Notes under the pieces: generated by a model | Seen by the model: the letters and a program-made list of their open reading frames with translations, nothing else | What the model was told of the DNA's origin: nothing | The model's database searches: none | Source of the DNA: Actinomycetes bacterium | GTDB lineage: Bacteria > Actinomycetota > Acidimicrobiia > Acidimicrobiales > RAAP-2 | Direction: 5' to 3' | Length of the DNA stretch: 47,533 bases | Assembly: GCA_021803085.1 (NCBI GenBank) | Contig: JAJZMD010000100.1 | Span: 1 to 47,533, forward strand | Position numbers and translations under genes: made by a program | In this document: positions 15,607-24,266 of the stretch, piece by piece | Numbering within the stretch: position 1 is the first letter of the stretch | Layout: each line of letters starts with the position of its first letter

Positions 15607-16949
15607 CCCTTATCGAGGACCACGGGGCCGGAGCCAGGAGCGGGACGGGCGCCCGGGGGGCCAAGGGACTCCGGGCCCCGCTGGGTGATCCGGCGGCGGA
15701 CCTGCGCGACGAGATCGCCCTCGCCGGCGGTATGCCCGAGCTGCCCGACAAGATCTGGTTCCACAAGACCGCCGCCGCGGTCATCGACGCCGAGCGCTGC
15801 GTGGGCTGCGGGGGGTGCATCGCCGCCTGCCCGTCGCGCTCGATCGGTGTCGCCGAGGACGGCAAGCCGACGCTCGTCAAGATGTGCACCGGCTGCTCGG
15901 CGTGCTGGGACTACTGCCCGCTCGCTGGGCTGAAGACCGAGGCGCTGCACGCTCATGCATCCGGTGCCGGCAAGGCGACGGTGCCGGCGACGGACGCCAA
16001 CGGGTCGGCAGCACCAGAGGGCACGGCCGTCTCGATCGAGGTGCTCGGCCACATCGACTCGGCCTGGTCGGTCGCCGGACGGGCCACCGCTGCCGGGGTC
16101 CAGGACGGCGGCGCGGTGACGGCGCTCCTCTGCCAGCTGCTCTCGACCGGCTTCCTCGACGGCGCGATCGTGACCCGACGGGTCGACGCCTTCCACGGCG
16201 AGCCATTCCTCGCCACCTCGCCGGACGAGGTCCGCGCCGCCGCCGGCAGCGTCTACCACCAGTCCCACCCCCTCAAAGTGCTCAACGAGCCCCTGGGAAG
16301 GGGCGTGGAGCGGATCGCCTTCGTCGGCACGCCGTGCCAGATCAGCGTGCTGCGAGCGCTCCAGCGGTTCCCCTGGAAGTACCGCCCGTCGTCTGCGGGC
16401 GTGGTGGTGCTGGCGATCGGGCTGTTCTGCACGAGGTCCTTCGAGCCCGGCAAGCTCGAGGCGGCCGTCGGTGCGGCCGGCGTGGCGACGTCGGAGGTGG
16501 CTCGGGTCGACGTGCGGGATGGGGAGCTGGTCGTGCGCTCGGCCAGCACCGAACTGCTGCGCCGTCCAGTGAAGGAGCTCCACGCGACGAGCCTGAAGGG
16601 CTGCGACGAGTGCGCGGACTTCACGGGGCTCGGTGCCGACCTCGCCGTCGGGAACCTCGCGAGCGAGCCGGGCCGCTCCACCGTGCTCGTGCGCACCGAG
16701 GCGGGCAGGGACGCCTGGGTGGCGGCGACCGGAGCACTCGACGTGCGCCCCCTCGAGGACCTCTCGCCGGTCGTGCGGACCGCGGCGAGGGACCGCAAGC
16801 GTGCGGTGCGCTCGCTGGCCCGTCCATTCGACCCCGAGGGCCCGCTGTGGACGAGCTACACCGAGCACCTCGATCTCTACGCGGAGAGCGAACGATCGGT
16901 GCAGGCTCCGGCGACGTTCCGCAGCCACCACTTCGAAGTCACCTGCTGA
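15603..16949 (+). CDS. Coenzyme F420 hydrogenase/dehydrogenase beta-subunit family protein
   Basis: 448 aa with RBS AAGGAG. Residues 66-76 (CVGCGGCIAAC) and 95-105 (CTGCSACWDYC) form two [4Fe-4S] cluster motifs. These are followed by FrhB/FdhB N- and C-terminal domains (from about residue 135, DSAWSVAGRATAAGVQDGGA; VGTPCQISVLRAL; the C-terminal GCDECADFTGLGADLAVGN). This family (FrhB, FpoF/FqoF and the N-terminal half of archaeal Fsr) oxidises F420H2 through FAD and passes electrons to iron-sulfur clusters. Adjacency to the siroheme reductase suggests it is the electron-input subunit. The first 50 residues are a disordered extension. Confidence 0.88.
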   Translation: MTLIEDHGAGARSGTGARGAKGLRAPLGDPAADLRDEIALAGGMPELPDKIWFHKTAAAVIDAERCVGCGGCIAACPSRSIGVAEDGKPTLVKMCTGCSACWDYCPLAGLKTEALHAHASGAGKATVPATDANGSAAPEGTAVSIEVLGHIDSAWSVAGRATAAGVQDGGAVTALLCQLLSTGFLDGAIVTRRVDAFHGEPFLATSPDEVRAAAGSVYHQSHPLKVLNEPLGRGVERIAFVGTPCQISVLRALQRFPWKYRPSSAGVVVLAIGLFCTRSFEPGKLEAAVGAAGVATSEVARVDVRDGELVVRSASTELLRRPVKELHATSLKGCDECADFTGLGADLAVGNLASEPGRSTVLVRTEAGRDAWVAATGALDVRPLEDLSPVVRTAARDRKRAVRSLARPFDPEGPLWTSYTEHLDLYAESERSVQAPATFRSHHFEVTC

Positions 16950-17145
16950 CGGAGGGTGTGGGTGCCAGACGTCGATGCCGTCTCCACTCGGGACACGTGC
17001 AGTGTCGACCCAGCGCGCCGGATTCCGCCTGAGCAGGTCGCGAACCTCCCGAGCTTCACTGTAGGCGCCGCCCGTCTTCGGTCGCAGGTTCCAAGCGGCG
17101 CAATCCACCTGCGACTGGAACGTAGAGTTCCTACACTGTTCGTCA

Positions 17146-18594
17146 GTGGACGGCAGTGAAGCTCTTGAGGAAACCGCCTGGCTGCCGGTGCGCGACCGCC
17201 GCTTCTGGATGGTCCAGGTTCTCATCGCCCTGGTGTTCATGCTCCACGAGCTCGACGCCGGGAACTTCGGCATCCCGGCATTCGCCCCCGTGCCCCATCT
17301 GGCCGTCGAGGCGCTGTTTGTCCTCCCGCTGCTCTACGCCGCGCTCAACTTCGGCCTGCGGGGCTCGCTGATCACCGCGGCGTGGGTGACGGTGCTCATG
17401 GGCATCGATATCACCGCGGATCTGGGACGCATGTCTGACCTCAACCGCTGGGCCCACTACGTGGAACTCGGCACCCTCGACCTGATGGCCGTGGTCGTCG
17501 GGCGCGGCGTACAGATCCAGGCGCGGGCCCGTCGGCGAGCCGAGGCGTCCGAGGCCCGCTACCGCCAGGTGTACGAGGCCGCCCGGGTCCCCATCTTGGT
17601 CCTGGACGCGCAGGGCGTAGTCCGTGACGTCAACCCCGCCGGGCGGGCGGTCTTCGGCGAGGAGGTGATTGGCCGCAGCGAGCAGGACCTGGTCCCAGGG
17701 GGGCTCCTCTCCCCTGGCCAGGCCCGGGGGGTGTTCCGCCTTCCCGACGGTCGAGACTACCGGGCCGAGGCTGTGTGGCTGACGGGCGAGGGCGGCGCTC
17801 TCTTTGCTCAGGTGATCCTCGAGGACATCACCGAGGAGCACCGGGAGCGCCTGCAAGCCCGGCGCTACGCCGCGTTCGTGGTGCAGGCCGACGAGGACCA
17901 CCGGCGGCGCCTGGCGCGCGAGCTGCACGACGAACCCCTCCAGCTGCTCTTGTACCTCGCCCGTCAGCTCGACGCCCTGGCAGGGGGGCAGGACGTTCCA
18001 GCTGGCGTCGCTGGCCACCTGGCGGGGGCTCGCGCTCAGGCGCTCGACGCCGCCATCCGCCTGCGCAGCCTCACCGGTGAGCTGCGACCACCCGCACTCG
18101 ACGACTTGGGCGTGGCTGCCGCCCTCTCCAACCTCCTGTTCGGCGTCCAGGAGGACAGCGGCCTGGACACCGAGCTGCGGGTAATCGGCGAGAGGCAACG
18201 CGTGGCCCCCGATGCCGAGCTCGCTCTGTACCGCATCGCCCAGGAGGCCGTGCGCAACGCTCTTCTCCATGCTGAGGCGCGCCGGATCGAGGTCATAGTC
18301 GAGTTCGGCCGGGACGAGCTGGGGATCACCGTGGCTGACGATGGGCAAGGATTCACACCCGGAGGGCTCGACGAGCCTCCTCAAGTCCATTTCGGCCTGC
18401 TCGGGATGCACGAGCGTGCATCCCTGCTCGGTGGTCACCTCGAGGTTCGCTCCGCACCGAGCACCGGGACCGTCGTCGAGGCGAGGCTGCCCCTATTCCT
18501 CGGCACCACGGAGGACTCCGACTCGAAACCTCGATCCGCACTGGGCGGGAGTCACGCGCGACCGGCCGACAATCCCTGCGACCACGATCGGTGA
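17146..18594 (+). CDS. PAS-containing NarL-type sensor histidine kinase
   Basis: 482 aa with a GTG start. The N-terminus has about four transmembrane segments (residues 20-125: WMVQVLIALVFMLHELDAGN; LFVLPLLYAALNFG; ITAAWVTVLMGI). A PAS domain (about 136-230, ARVPILVLDAQGVVRDVNPA) follows, then a HisKA_3 dimerisation domain with His261 in RELHDEPLQ, and an HATPase_c domain (VRNALLHAEA; VADDGQGF; GLLGMHERASLLGG). The partner would be a LuxR-type regulator, but none is adjacent. It follows the reductase pair on the same strand after 196 bp, so independent transcription is likely. Confidence 0.9.
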   Translation: MDGSEALEETAWLPVRDRRFWMVQVLIALVFMLHELDAGNFGIPAFAPVPHLAVEALFVLPLLYAALNFGLRGSLITAAWVTVLMGIDITADLGRMSDLNRWAHYVELGTLDLMAVVVGRGVQIQARARRRAEASEARYRQVYEAARVPILVLDAQGVVRDVNPAGRAVFGEEVIGRSEQDLVPGGLLSPGQARGVFRLPDGRDYRAEAVWLTGEGGALFAQVILEDITEEHRERLQARRYAAFVVQADEDHRRRLARELHDEPLQLLLYLARQLDALAGGQDVPAGVAGHLAGARAQALDAAIRLRSLTGELRPPALDDLGVAAALSNLLFGVQEDSGLDTELRVIGERQRVAPDAELALYRIAQEAVRNALLHAEARRIEVIVEFGRDELGITVADDGQGFTPGGLDEPPQVHFGLLGMHERASLLGGHLEVRSAPSTGTVVEARLPLFLGTTEDSDSKPRSALGGSHARPADNPCDHDR

Positions 18595-18658
18595 CAAGGA
18601 GAGTAGCGCACCGGGAGCGCTAACCCGCCAGTCTCACGGCGGCCTCGATGACCCGAGA

Positions 18659-18835
18659 ATGGAGCGCCCGCATCCCGGCTGCACCGTCGCGGCGCTTGGC
18701 GGCATCCTCGTCGCCGGGCTCGGCGGCCTGGTCTTCCTCATGGACGGCCAGGGCAACAGTGCCTCCTACCTGATGGCGGTCGGCTTCCTCGTGGCCGTTG
18801 CCGGCTACGTCGCCGAGATCGTCGCCGTCAGGTGA
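18659..18835 (+). CDS. Small two-helix membrane protein
   Basis: 58 aa from ATG 18659: MERPHPGCTVAALGGILVAG, then a polar loop (MDGQGNSAS) and a second helix (AVGFLVAVAGYVAEIVAV). It is convergent with the DUF3105 gene. No family is recognised and no strong RBS is seen. The two clean hydrophobic segments support coding. Confidence 0.5.
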   Translation: MERPHPGCTVAALGGILVAGLGGLVFLMDGQGNSASYLMAVGFLVAVAGYVAEIVAVR

Positions 18836-18909
18836 GGCCCCTGACTCGGAAGGCTCTCGAACCTCGGGTCGGGCGGCAGCCCGATCGCCCCGCACGGGAA
18901 CCAGCGGCC

Positions 18910-19755
18910 TTACCGGGCGATCGGCGTGCCGACCCCGCCGCTGCACTCCCCACCGTACTCGGGGCTGAAGGTAGGGCTGGAGCGGAAGGTGTCGACGAAG
19001 CGCTGGAGGCGGGGATCGCTCGGCGAGGTCACCCGCAACTGGAAGCCCCACGACGAGATGACGATCGGGGAGGAAAGCCCCGGGTAGGGGGAGAGGTCGA
19101 CATAGCGCGACCCGGTCGCGCCGACGAGCGACTGGTGGGCCTCGAAGGCACGCAGCGCGGCGACCTCCCGGGCCGGCAGCGACGAGCGGTAGGTGATCCA
19201 GACCGCCCCATGCTCGAGGTCGTGCACGGCCCGCTCGGCTGGGACCGGGCGGTCGTAGACGCCGCAGTCGAGCCAGATGGCGTTGTGGTCACCACCAACG
19301 GGTGGGGTGACCGAATAGGCGACCGGGCCGGGGACATGCGCGTGGGGTAGCGCCCGGCTGGCCGGCCCGTCGTGGCGCTCGGCCGGCCACCCGGTCGTGT
19401 CGTAGGCGACGACGCCGGGAATCCCCGAGGGGTTCGCCACGACGAGCGCGGCGGGCTGGACGTCGGGGACGCCCGCCGCAACCGGCGGCGGCATCACCTC
19501 GCCGCTCGCCCCAGCCCGAGAAGGCGCCGTCTCGGCGAGCAGGCTGGCGGAGAGGCCCCCGGCGACCCCGAGCGCCCCGAGACCGCCGGCGACCCAGAGC
19601 TGCGCTCGGCGGCGGCGTCGCCGAGCGTGCTCGGCGGCCCGCGCCTGCCGCCGTTCGACGTGACGGGCCTCATGGCGTTGCGCCTTGGTGAGCCGGCGCT
19701 CTGCCGGGATGGCCGCCCGGGGTCGGCGCCCCGGCGGAGATGGTCGGTTCGTCAT
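18910..19755 (-). CDS. DUF3105 membrane-anchored protein
   Basis: 281 aa. A highly basic cytoplasmic N-terminus (residues 1-50, many Arg/His) is followed by one transmembrane anchor (LWVAGGLGALGVAGGLSASL) and an extracytoplasmic domain. The domain carries the DUF3105 hallmarks IWLDCGVYD, VHDLEHGAVWITYR and ISSWGFQLRV. His, Cys and Glu in these motifs could bind a metal, but the function of the family is unknown. It lies 15 nt downstream of the sulfocyanin gene. The same pairing recurs in the decayed copy at 10.1-10.8 kb, suggesting a role in copper-protein electron transfer or maturation. There is a single Cys in the C-terminal GGECSGG. Confidence 0.8.
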   Translation of the reverse strand: MTNRPSPPGRRPRAAIPAERRLTKAQRHEARHVERRQARAAEHARRRRRRAQLWVAGGLGALGVAGGLSASLLAETAPSRAGASGEVMPPPVAAGVPDVQPAALVVANPSGIPGVVAYDTTGWPAERHDGPASRALPHAHVPGPVAYSVTPPVGGDHNAIWLDCGVYDRPVPAERAVHDLEHGAVWITYRSSLPAREVAALRAFEAHQSLVGATGSRYVDLSPYPGLSSPIVISSWGFQLRVTSPSDPRLQRFVDTFRSSPTFSPEYGGECSGGVGTPIAR

Positions 19756-19770
19756 GGTGGGCTTGTCAAC

Positions 19771-20640
19771 TCAGTGGGCGGGCGAGACGACGAAGGTGCC
19801 GGCCATGCCTTCCTCCGCGTGGCCGGGGACAGGGCAGAGGTACTGATAGGTGCCAGGCGTCGAGGCGGTGAAGCTGAGCGCGCCGGTGTGCATGCCGGCC
19901 GAAGTCGACTCGCCAAGGAACCACAGCGCCGCGCCGGGAAACGCCGGTGCGACGGCCATCATCGGCATCGGCGAGGACGCCGTGCCCTGAGCGGCGATGA
20001 CGAGCCCGTGGGCCATGTCGCCGTCCGCGTTGACGAGCTCGATGTTGACCTTGGCGCCAGCGGGGACGACGACGGTCGGGTTGACCATGCCGGCGATGCG
20101 GAAGCGCTCGGCCGGCATCGAAGGGCTGGCGAGGGCGACTAGGTCCACGCTCTTCGTGGAGATGACGAGGCGGTTGGCGGCACGATCAGCCACCGCGCCG
20201 GCCGGCACTGCATCCCCGAGCCGGGCAGCTGCAGCCGGGCTCACCCGCGGTCCGGGCGCGTCGGCGAACAGGCGGCCCATCACGGTCCCGGGATCGCCGC
20301 CAGCGCCCATCATGAAGCCGGGCAGGTCCTGGCCGCGCATCCAAGAGGGGGCGTTCGCCCCGCCCATCATCCAGCTGTAACCGGATGGGCCCATCATCCA
20401 CCCGAAACTGCCGCCCATCATCGAGCCGAGCCTGTAGCGGCCAATGACCGACTGGTAGTAGTCGTAGGCCGAGGACGACGAGATGGCCTTCGGCGCCGAC
20501 GAGCCACCGAGCGACAGGCCAAGCCCGGTGCCGAGCCCGCCAACCGCGAGGCTGGCACCGACGATGAGCGCGACCGGCCGGCGGCGTCTCGGGCGCTGCG
20601 GGGAGGGTGCGGTGGGGGCGGGCGGTGCGGTGAAGGTCAT
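19771..20640 (-). CDS. Sulfocyanin-like type I copper protein
   Basis: 289 aa. An N-terminal anchor (ALIVGASLAVGGLGTGLGLS) is followed by a Met-rich linker (about residues 70-120: MMGGSFGWMMG and GYSWMMGGANAPSW). The C-terminal cupredoxin domain has candidate copper ligands His (MAHGLV), Cys and His (LCPVPGHAEEGM) and Met (GM in EEGMAG). Sulfocyanins are membrane-anchored blue copper electron carriers of acidophiles, linked in several lineages to iron oxidation or aerobic respiration. Start ATG 20640 was chosen because the longer upstream frame has no RBS and is not membrane-like. The Met-rich linker could itself bind Cu(I). The assignment to sulfocyanin rather than another cupredoxin subfamily rests on the motif pattern. 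Confidence 0.85.
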   Translation of the reverse strand: MTFTAPPAPTAPSPQRPRRRRPVALIVGASLAVGGLGTGLGLSLGGSSAPKAISSSSAYDYYQSVIGRYRLGSMMGGSFGWMMGPSGYSWMMGGANAPSWMRGQDLPGFMMGAGGDPGTVMGRLFADAPGPRVSPAAAARLGDAVPAGAVADRAANRLVISTKSVDLVALASPSMPAERFRIAGMVNPTVVVPAGAKVNIELVNADGDMAHGLVIAAQGTASSPMPMMAVAPAFPGAALWFLGESTSAGMHTGALSFTASTPGTYQYLCPVPGHAEEGMAGTFVVSPAH

Positions 20641-21098
20641 GATGCGAGCATCTCCTGTGCCTTTGGCGTGATGGCACTCGACGGCGATGGCAAATAGCGG
20701 TGCAAGAGACGCGGGTCGCGAGGCCGGGCGGCCGGGCGTGGCGAGCCGACGCCACCAGCCGGACGCGCCGCTCGAGAGAGGAGTCGGGGCTGCAACGAGC
20801 GGCTCGCCGTAGCAGCCGAGAGCGAGTGCGCCGCCCAAGACCGCGGCGTAGGTGACGGCGGTTCGTCGGCGGCGGGTGTGGCATGTTGCGTCTTACCTTC
20901 TCCCCTCGAAGCGGCCGAAGCAGTCATGCCTCAACCGTGCACGGGCAGTACGCCTGGGGGGTAGGGCCATTCGTCCCGAGCGCGACGCGTCACGCTGCCC
21001 ACCGCGTGTGACCAATGGCCCTACCCCGGAGGGGTATGTGATTGCATCCTGGGAACAGCAGGCTCGGGGAGCTCCGGGCCGAAAGGAGGGTGGTTCCC
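20641..21098. promoter_or_regulatory. Divergent control region between sulfocyanin and SHOCT-CsoR genes
   Basis: No convincing gene in about 460 bp. It holds a perfect 14-bp inverted repeat (20958-20971, GGGGTAGGGCCATT, and 21014-21027) 42 bp apart. The right arm runs into a compact dyad (separate entry). The strong RBS AAAGGAGG at 21082-21089 serves the SHOCT gene. The layout suggests both directions are controlled from here. Confidence 0.6.
21022..21036. promoter_or_regulatory. CsoR-like operator dyad TACCCC-GGA-GGGGTA
   Basis: A perfect 6-bp dyad with a 3-bp centre, 63 nt upstream of the SHOCT start and next to csoR. C-tract/G-tract dyads flanked by TA are typical of operators bound by CsoR-family repressors. 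Binding here is inferred. Confidence 0.6.
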
Positions 21099-21434
21099 AT
21101 GATGTGGTATTGGGGAGGAGGGGTGCACTGGTGGGGCTGGCTGCTCGGCACCGTGGGGATGGTGGCCTTCTGGGGGATTATCATCTGGGCGATCTGGTAC
21201 TTTGCGACCGCTGTCACCCGGCGCCCCGAACAGACCCGCGGCCCCGGTGAGACGAAGGCCATCCTCGACGAGCGCCTCGCCCGGGGCGAGATCGGTGCTG
21301 AGGAGTATCGGCGTCTGCGGGACCTCATCCGCGGCGGTGACGGCACCGACATCCTCAGCGGTGGCGGCAGCGGCACGGCCACACACGGAGCGCCTTCGTC
21401 GGAGCATGCGGTCGGAACAGGAGAGCGGCGGTGA
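21099..21434 (+). CDS. SHOCT-domain small membrane protein
   Basis: 111 aa starting MMWYWGGGVHWWGW after AAAGGAGG. It has one transmembrane helix (LLGTVGMVAFWGIIIWAIWY) and a C-terminal SHOCT motif (AILDERLARGEIGAEEYRRL, residues about 55-80), then a disordered Gly-rich tail. Such proteins are often found with csoR and copper genes; the molecular role is unclear. The stop overlaps the csoR GTG by 4 nt. A paralogue is at 34660-34935. Trp, His and Met at the N-terminus could contact metal. Confidence 0.85.
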   Translation: MMWYWGGGVHWWGWLLGTVGMVAFWGIIIWAIWYFATAVTRRPEQTRGPGETKAILDERLARGEIGAEEYRRLRDLIRGGDGTDILSGGGSGTATHGAPSSEHAVGTGERR

Positions 21435-21787
21435 CGGCGCTCGCCGACGCCCGCTTTGCCCACGAGTGCGGTCCGCCGGCACCTGACCCCCGTGTGGCGC
21501 GCCCGGCGCGAGGCTACGGCTTGGGCAAGCACGACTACCAGGTCCGCCTCAGGCGGATCGAAGGACAGGTGCGCGGCCTGCAAAAGATGATCGAGCAGGA
21601 CCGCTGGTGCCCCGAGGTCGTAACCCAGGTGGCCTCGGCCACCCGGGCGCTCCAGGAGGTGGCCGTCGGGCTGCTGAGCGACCACCTGCGTCACTGCGTC
21701 CTGGCCGCCGCACGCGCCTCAGGGAAGGATGGCCAGGCCCGCCTCGATGAGGTGGCCACCACCATTCGCCAGGTGGTGCGGCTCTGA
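21431..21787 (+). CDS. csoR: CsoR-family copper-sensing repressor
   Basis: 118 aa with a GTG start. The all-helical DUF156 fold is shown by RLRRIEGQVRGLQKMIEQ, VTQVASATRALQEVAVGLL and DHLRHCV. The Cu(I) ligands Cys60, His85 and Cys89 keep the 25- and 4-residue spacing of Cys-His-Cys CsoR proteins. An N-terminal extension of about 30 residues precedes the core. CsoR represses copper-efflux genes and releases DNA on Cu(I) binding. The likely operator is the dyad at 21022-21036, implying autoregulation. Confidence 0.92.
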   Translation: MTALADARFAHECGPPAPDPRVARPARGYGLGKHDYQVRLRRIEGQVRGLQKMIEQDRWCPEVVTQVASATRALQEVAVGLLSDHLRHCVLAAARASGKDGQARLDEVATTIRQVVRL

Positions 21788-22112
21788 GTCCGCCAAGTTC
21801 GACCAGGACGGAACGCTGAGGCACGCTTCACCGACCTCTTGGCGCGCACGCGCCTTGCCGGAATCGAATCAGTCCAGACGGCGGCGGCGGTCCCTTACGA
21901 TCCCCAGACGCTCGCCATCTTCAATCTTCAGTCTGGGCGCCATCGGGAACGGGTCGTTGTGGCGAACCTCTTCCCGTCAGGCAGTCGTCGCCTCGGCGTC
22001 GACGAACTGCGCTACTTGCTACCGGGCATCTGCGGCGAAGCGCGGGCTGCTGGAGGTCTCCAAGTGCCGGTACTTCCACTTCGCGCCATTCTTCGGCGGC
22101 TAGAGCCGCAAC

Positions 22113-22275
22113 GAGCCCAAGGGCTTGGGCCGGGTCCGCTTGCGCCACGTTCCCTACGCCTCCGGCGACAGTCATCGTACCCTTCGTGTGCGAGACGATC
22201 GCACCCGGCTCGGTGGTGCTGGCCGATGCCTGGGGCGGCTACAACGACCTCGCCAGGCAGCCCGCCCTCGGCCCC
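22113..22275 (+). pseudogene. IS1595/ISXO2-like transposase remnant
   Basis: EPKGLGRVRLRHVPYASGDS in one frame continues, after a frameshift near 22172, as VPFVCETIAPGSVVLADAWG and GYNDLA in another. This matches the DDE region of ISXO2-like transposases (IPDAS, then a Gly-Trp-x-Gly-Tyr stretch). Flanking bases 21788-22112 and 22276-22534 contain only broken frames with no recognisable product. Confidence 0.7.
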
Positions 22276-22534
22276 GAAGATCTTTGCTCCCCCCTGCGGG
22301 ATCTCGGCCGGACGCTCCACGCCGTGCACCGGATCGACCAATCGGTACTCGTAGGAAGCAAGCTCATGCCAGGAGACTGATCTCGTCACGACCTGAGGAC
22401 TCGCGTCTCCGAGACGTTTGACCGCCGGGCTGTCGAAAGGGCCGTGCTACCCGGTGCGGTAGTGAGCCGTGGAGCGGTAGGACGAGGGCTATCAAGAGCG
22501 GCCCGATCGCGATCACACTACCCTCGGGGACTAC

Positions 22535-22786
22535 TCAGCAGCCGCCCCGACGCCCACCTGTGTGGGCTGATTCGTCAGGCTCGGCACCCTGCACGGGGTC
22601 GTCGGTCATCGCCACACCGTCGCTGTGGCGCATCTCACTGCGGTCGTCGTCGGCAGAGCTGCGTCTGTGGCCCCCTCCACAACCCATGCCCATCCCCATG
22701 CCGTGGGACCCCCCGCGGTGCATGGCCACCATGGCGAACAGCGACCCGCCGATGAAGAGCAGAAAGATCAAGGTTCCGATGCTCAT
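22535..22786 (-). CDS. Small Met/His-rich membrane protein with Cys end
   Basis: 83 aa starting MSIGTLIFLLFIGGSLFAMV after GGAGGTGA. One N-terminal helix is followed by MHRGGSHGMGMGMGCGGGHRR, a run rich in potential Cu ligands, and an acidic tail that ends in GGRRGGC. It lies 121 nt downstream of the HAMP kinase on the same strand. Its architecture (helix, Gly/Met/His patch, terminal RRGGC) matches the 50-aa protein at 41512-41664. A copper-binding role is inferred. Confidence 0.7.
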   Translation of the reverse strand: MSIGTLIFLLFIGGSLFAMVAMHRGGSHGMGMGMGCGGGHRRSSADDDRSEMRHSDGVAMTDDPVQGAEPDESAHTGGRRGGC

Positions 22787-22907
22787 GTCTGTCACCTCCG
22801 ACGGTGGACCTTCTCTTGAAGAGTGGCGAGGCGTTGCGAAGATGTGGTGAAGGGGCTCTGCGCTTCTCGTGAAGTCGGGAGAATCCTGCAACAAGGGAGC
22901 GATCGGC

Positions 22908-24266
22908 TCACGGCACGGACTTACGGGCGGCGGCTTGTGACGGTGCGACAAGAGCGGCATGTTGGAGAGCGGGCAGGGTGACCCGGAAGCGGGCCCCATG
23001 CCCGATGCTGCTCTCCACCTCGATGCGGCCGCCGTGCGCCCGAACGAGCTCGCGGACGATGGCGAGGCCGATCCCGGTCCCGCCGTCGGAGCGCGAGCGC
23101 TCCGACCGCCAGAAGCGGGCGAAGATGCTGGACAAGTCCTCGGGAGCGATCCCGATCCCCGTGTCGGCGACCTCGAGGAACGCCTCGGTACCTCGGCGGG
23201 TCACCCTGACCGTCACCTGTCCGCCGGGCTCGGTGGACGCCAGGGCATTGGCGAGCAGGTTGGAGACGACCTGCTCGAGGCGGCCTGGATCGCCCTCGAC
23301 GGGGGCGGGTTCGATGACGGCCTCGAAGCCGATGGCCTTCGCAGCGAATCGCGGCGCGAAGGAGCCGCAGACGGCTCGAGCGACCTCCCCCAGGTCGAGC
23401 GGCGTCTTCTCGAGAAAGAGCCCCGGCCGTTCGGCGTCTGCCAGGCGGGAAAGGTCATCGAGCAAGCGGGCGAGGCGCAACGCCTCGGCGTGCATGGCGG
23501 CGAGGTTCCCTCGGCCCGTCAGGACCCCGTCTTCGGCAGCCTCGATACGGCCGAGCAACCCGTTCACCGGGGTGCGCAGCTCGTGGGCGAGGTCGGCCAC
23601 GCTCTCCTTTCGCAGCTCCTCTTCGCGCTGGAGGGTCTCGGCGAGGCGGTTGAGCGCACGCCCGACGGCGCCGGTCTCGGGCTCGGAGCCCGATTCGACG
23701 CGCGCCTCTAGCTCGCCGCGACCGAGACGCTCGGCCACCGCCCTGATCCGGTGCAGCGGCTGGGTGAGGCTCCGGGCGAGCAGGAGACCGACGACGATCG
23801 CCGCCAGGGCCGCCATGCCAGCGGCGACGAGATGCAGGTCGTCGAGGGACCGGGCGAGGTGCCGCTCTTCCGGGCTGAGGAGGCTCCCGCCAGCGGAGGA
23901 GACGACGGCGGTCGCCACCCGCCTTCCGGAGACGACGACTGGGGCTTCGGCGGTGGCGCCCACCGGCTGTGGCCCGGTCGCGATCACCCTGCCGTCCGAG
24001 GCGCGCAAGTGGATGGCCAGGTCGTCGAGGGCGGCGACGTGGGCGAGCTCGGATCGGGCCTCGTCGCTCCAGTCGCCAGACGCCTCGTACGCCGCGGCGG
24101 CGATGGCGGCTACGTGACCGGCGGTTCCCTGAAGTCGTGTCCGGGCGGCACCGTTCAGCTGTGAGCTCAGGCCGAGGTTCCCGATGAGCGCGGCCAGGCC
24201 AACGGCGAAGATGGCGACTGCGACGAGCGCCACCGCAACGCGCGCCTGCAGGCTGAGCGCCCTCAC
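22908..24266 (-). CDS. HAMP-domain sensor histidine kinase
   Basis: 452 aa; its GTG overlaps the regulator stop by 4 nt. Domains in order are TM1 (about 8-30), an extracytoplasmic sensor (31-140), TM2 (147-167), HAMP (168-220), HisKA with His228 (ADLAHELRTPV) and HATPase_c (NLLANALAST; VADTGIGIAPEDL; GGTGIGLAIVRELV). This is a classical OmpR-type kinase. The sensor domain has no recognised ligand; copper or redox signals are possible from context only. Confidence 0.94.
   Translation of the reverse strand: MRALSLQARVAVALVAVAIFAVGLAALIGNLGLSSQLNGAARTRLQGTAGHVAAIAAAAYEASGDWSDEARSELAHVAALDDLAIHLRASDGRVIATGPQPVGATAEAPVVVSGRRVATAVVSSAGGSLLSPEERHLARSLDDLHLVAAGMAALAAIVVGLLLARSLTQPLHRIRAVAERLGRGELEARVESGSEPETGAVGRALNRLAETLQREEELRKESVADLAHELRTPVNGLLGRIEAAEDGVLTGRGNLAAMHAEALRLARLLDDLSRLADAERPGLFLEKTPLDLGEVARAVCGSFAPRFAAKAIGFEAVIEPAPVEGDPGRLEQVVSNLLANALASTEPGGQVTVRVTRRGTEAFLEVADTGIGIAPEDLSSIFARFWRSERSRSDGGTGIGLAIVRELVRAHGGRIEVESSIGHGARFRVTLPALQHAALVAPSQAAARKSVP

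Noticed and set aside
20641..20930. Upstream extension or separate small gene before the sulfocyanin gene
   Set aside because: The frame is open, but the only start is a TTG without an RBS, the sequence is low-complexity, and it overlaps the palindromic control region.
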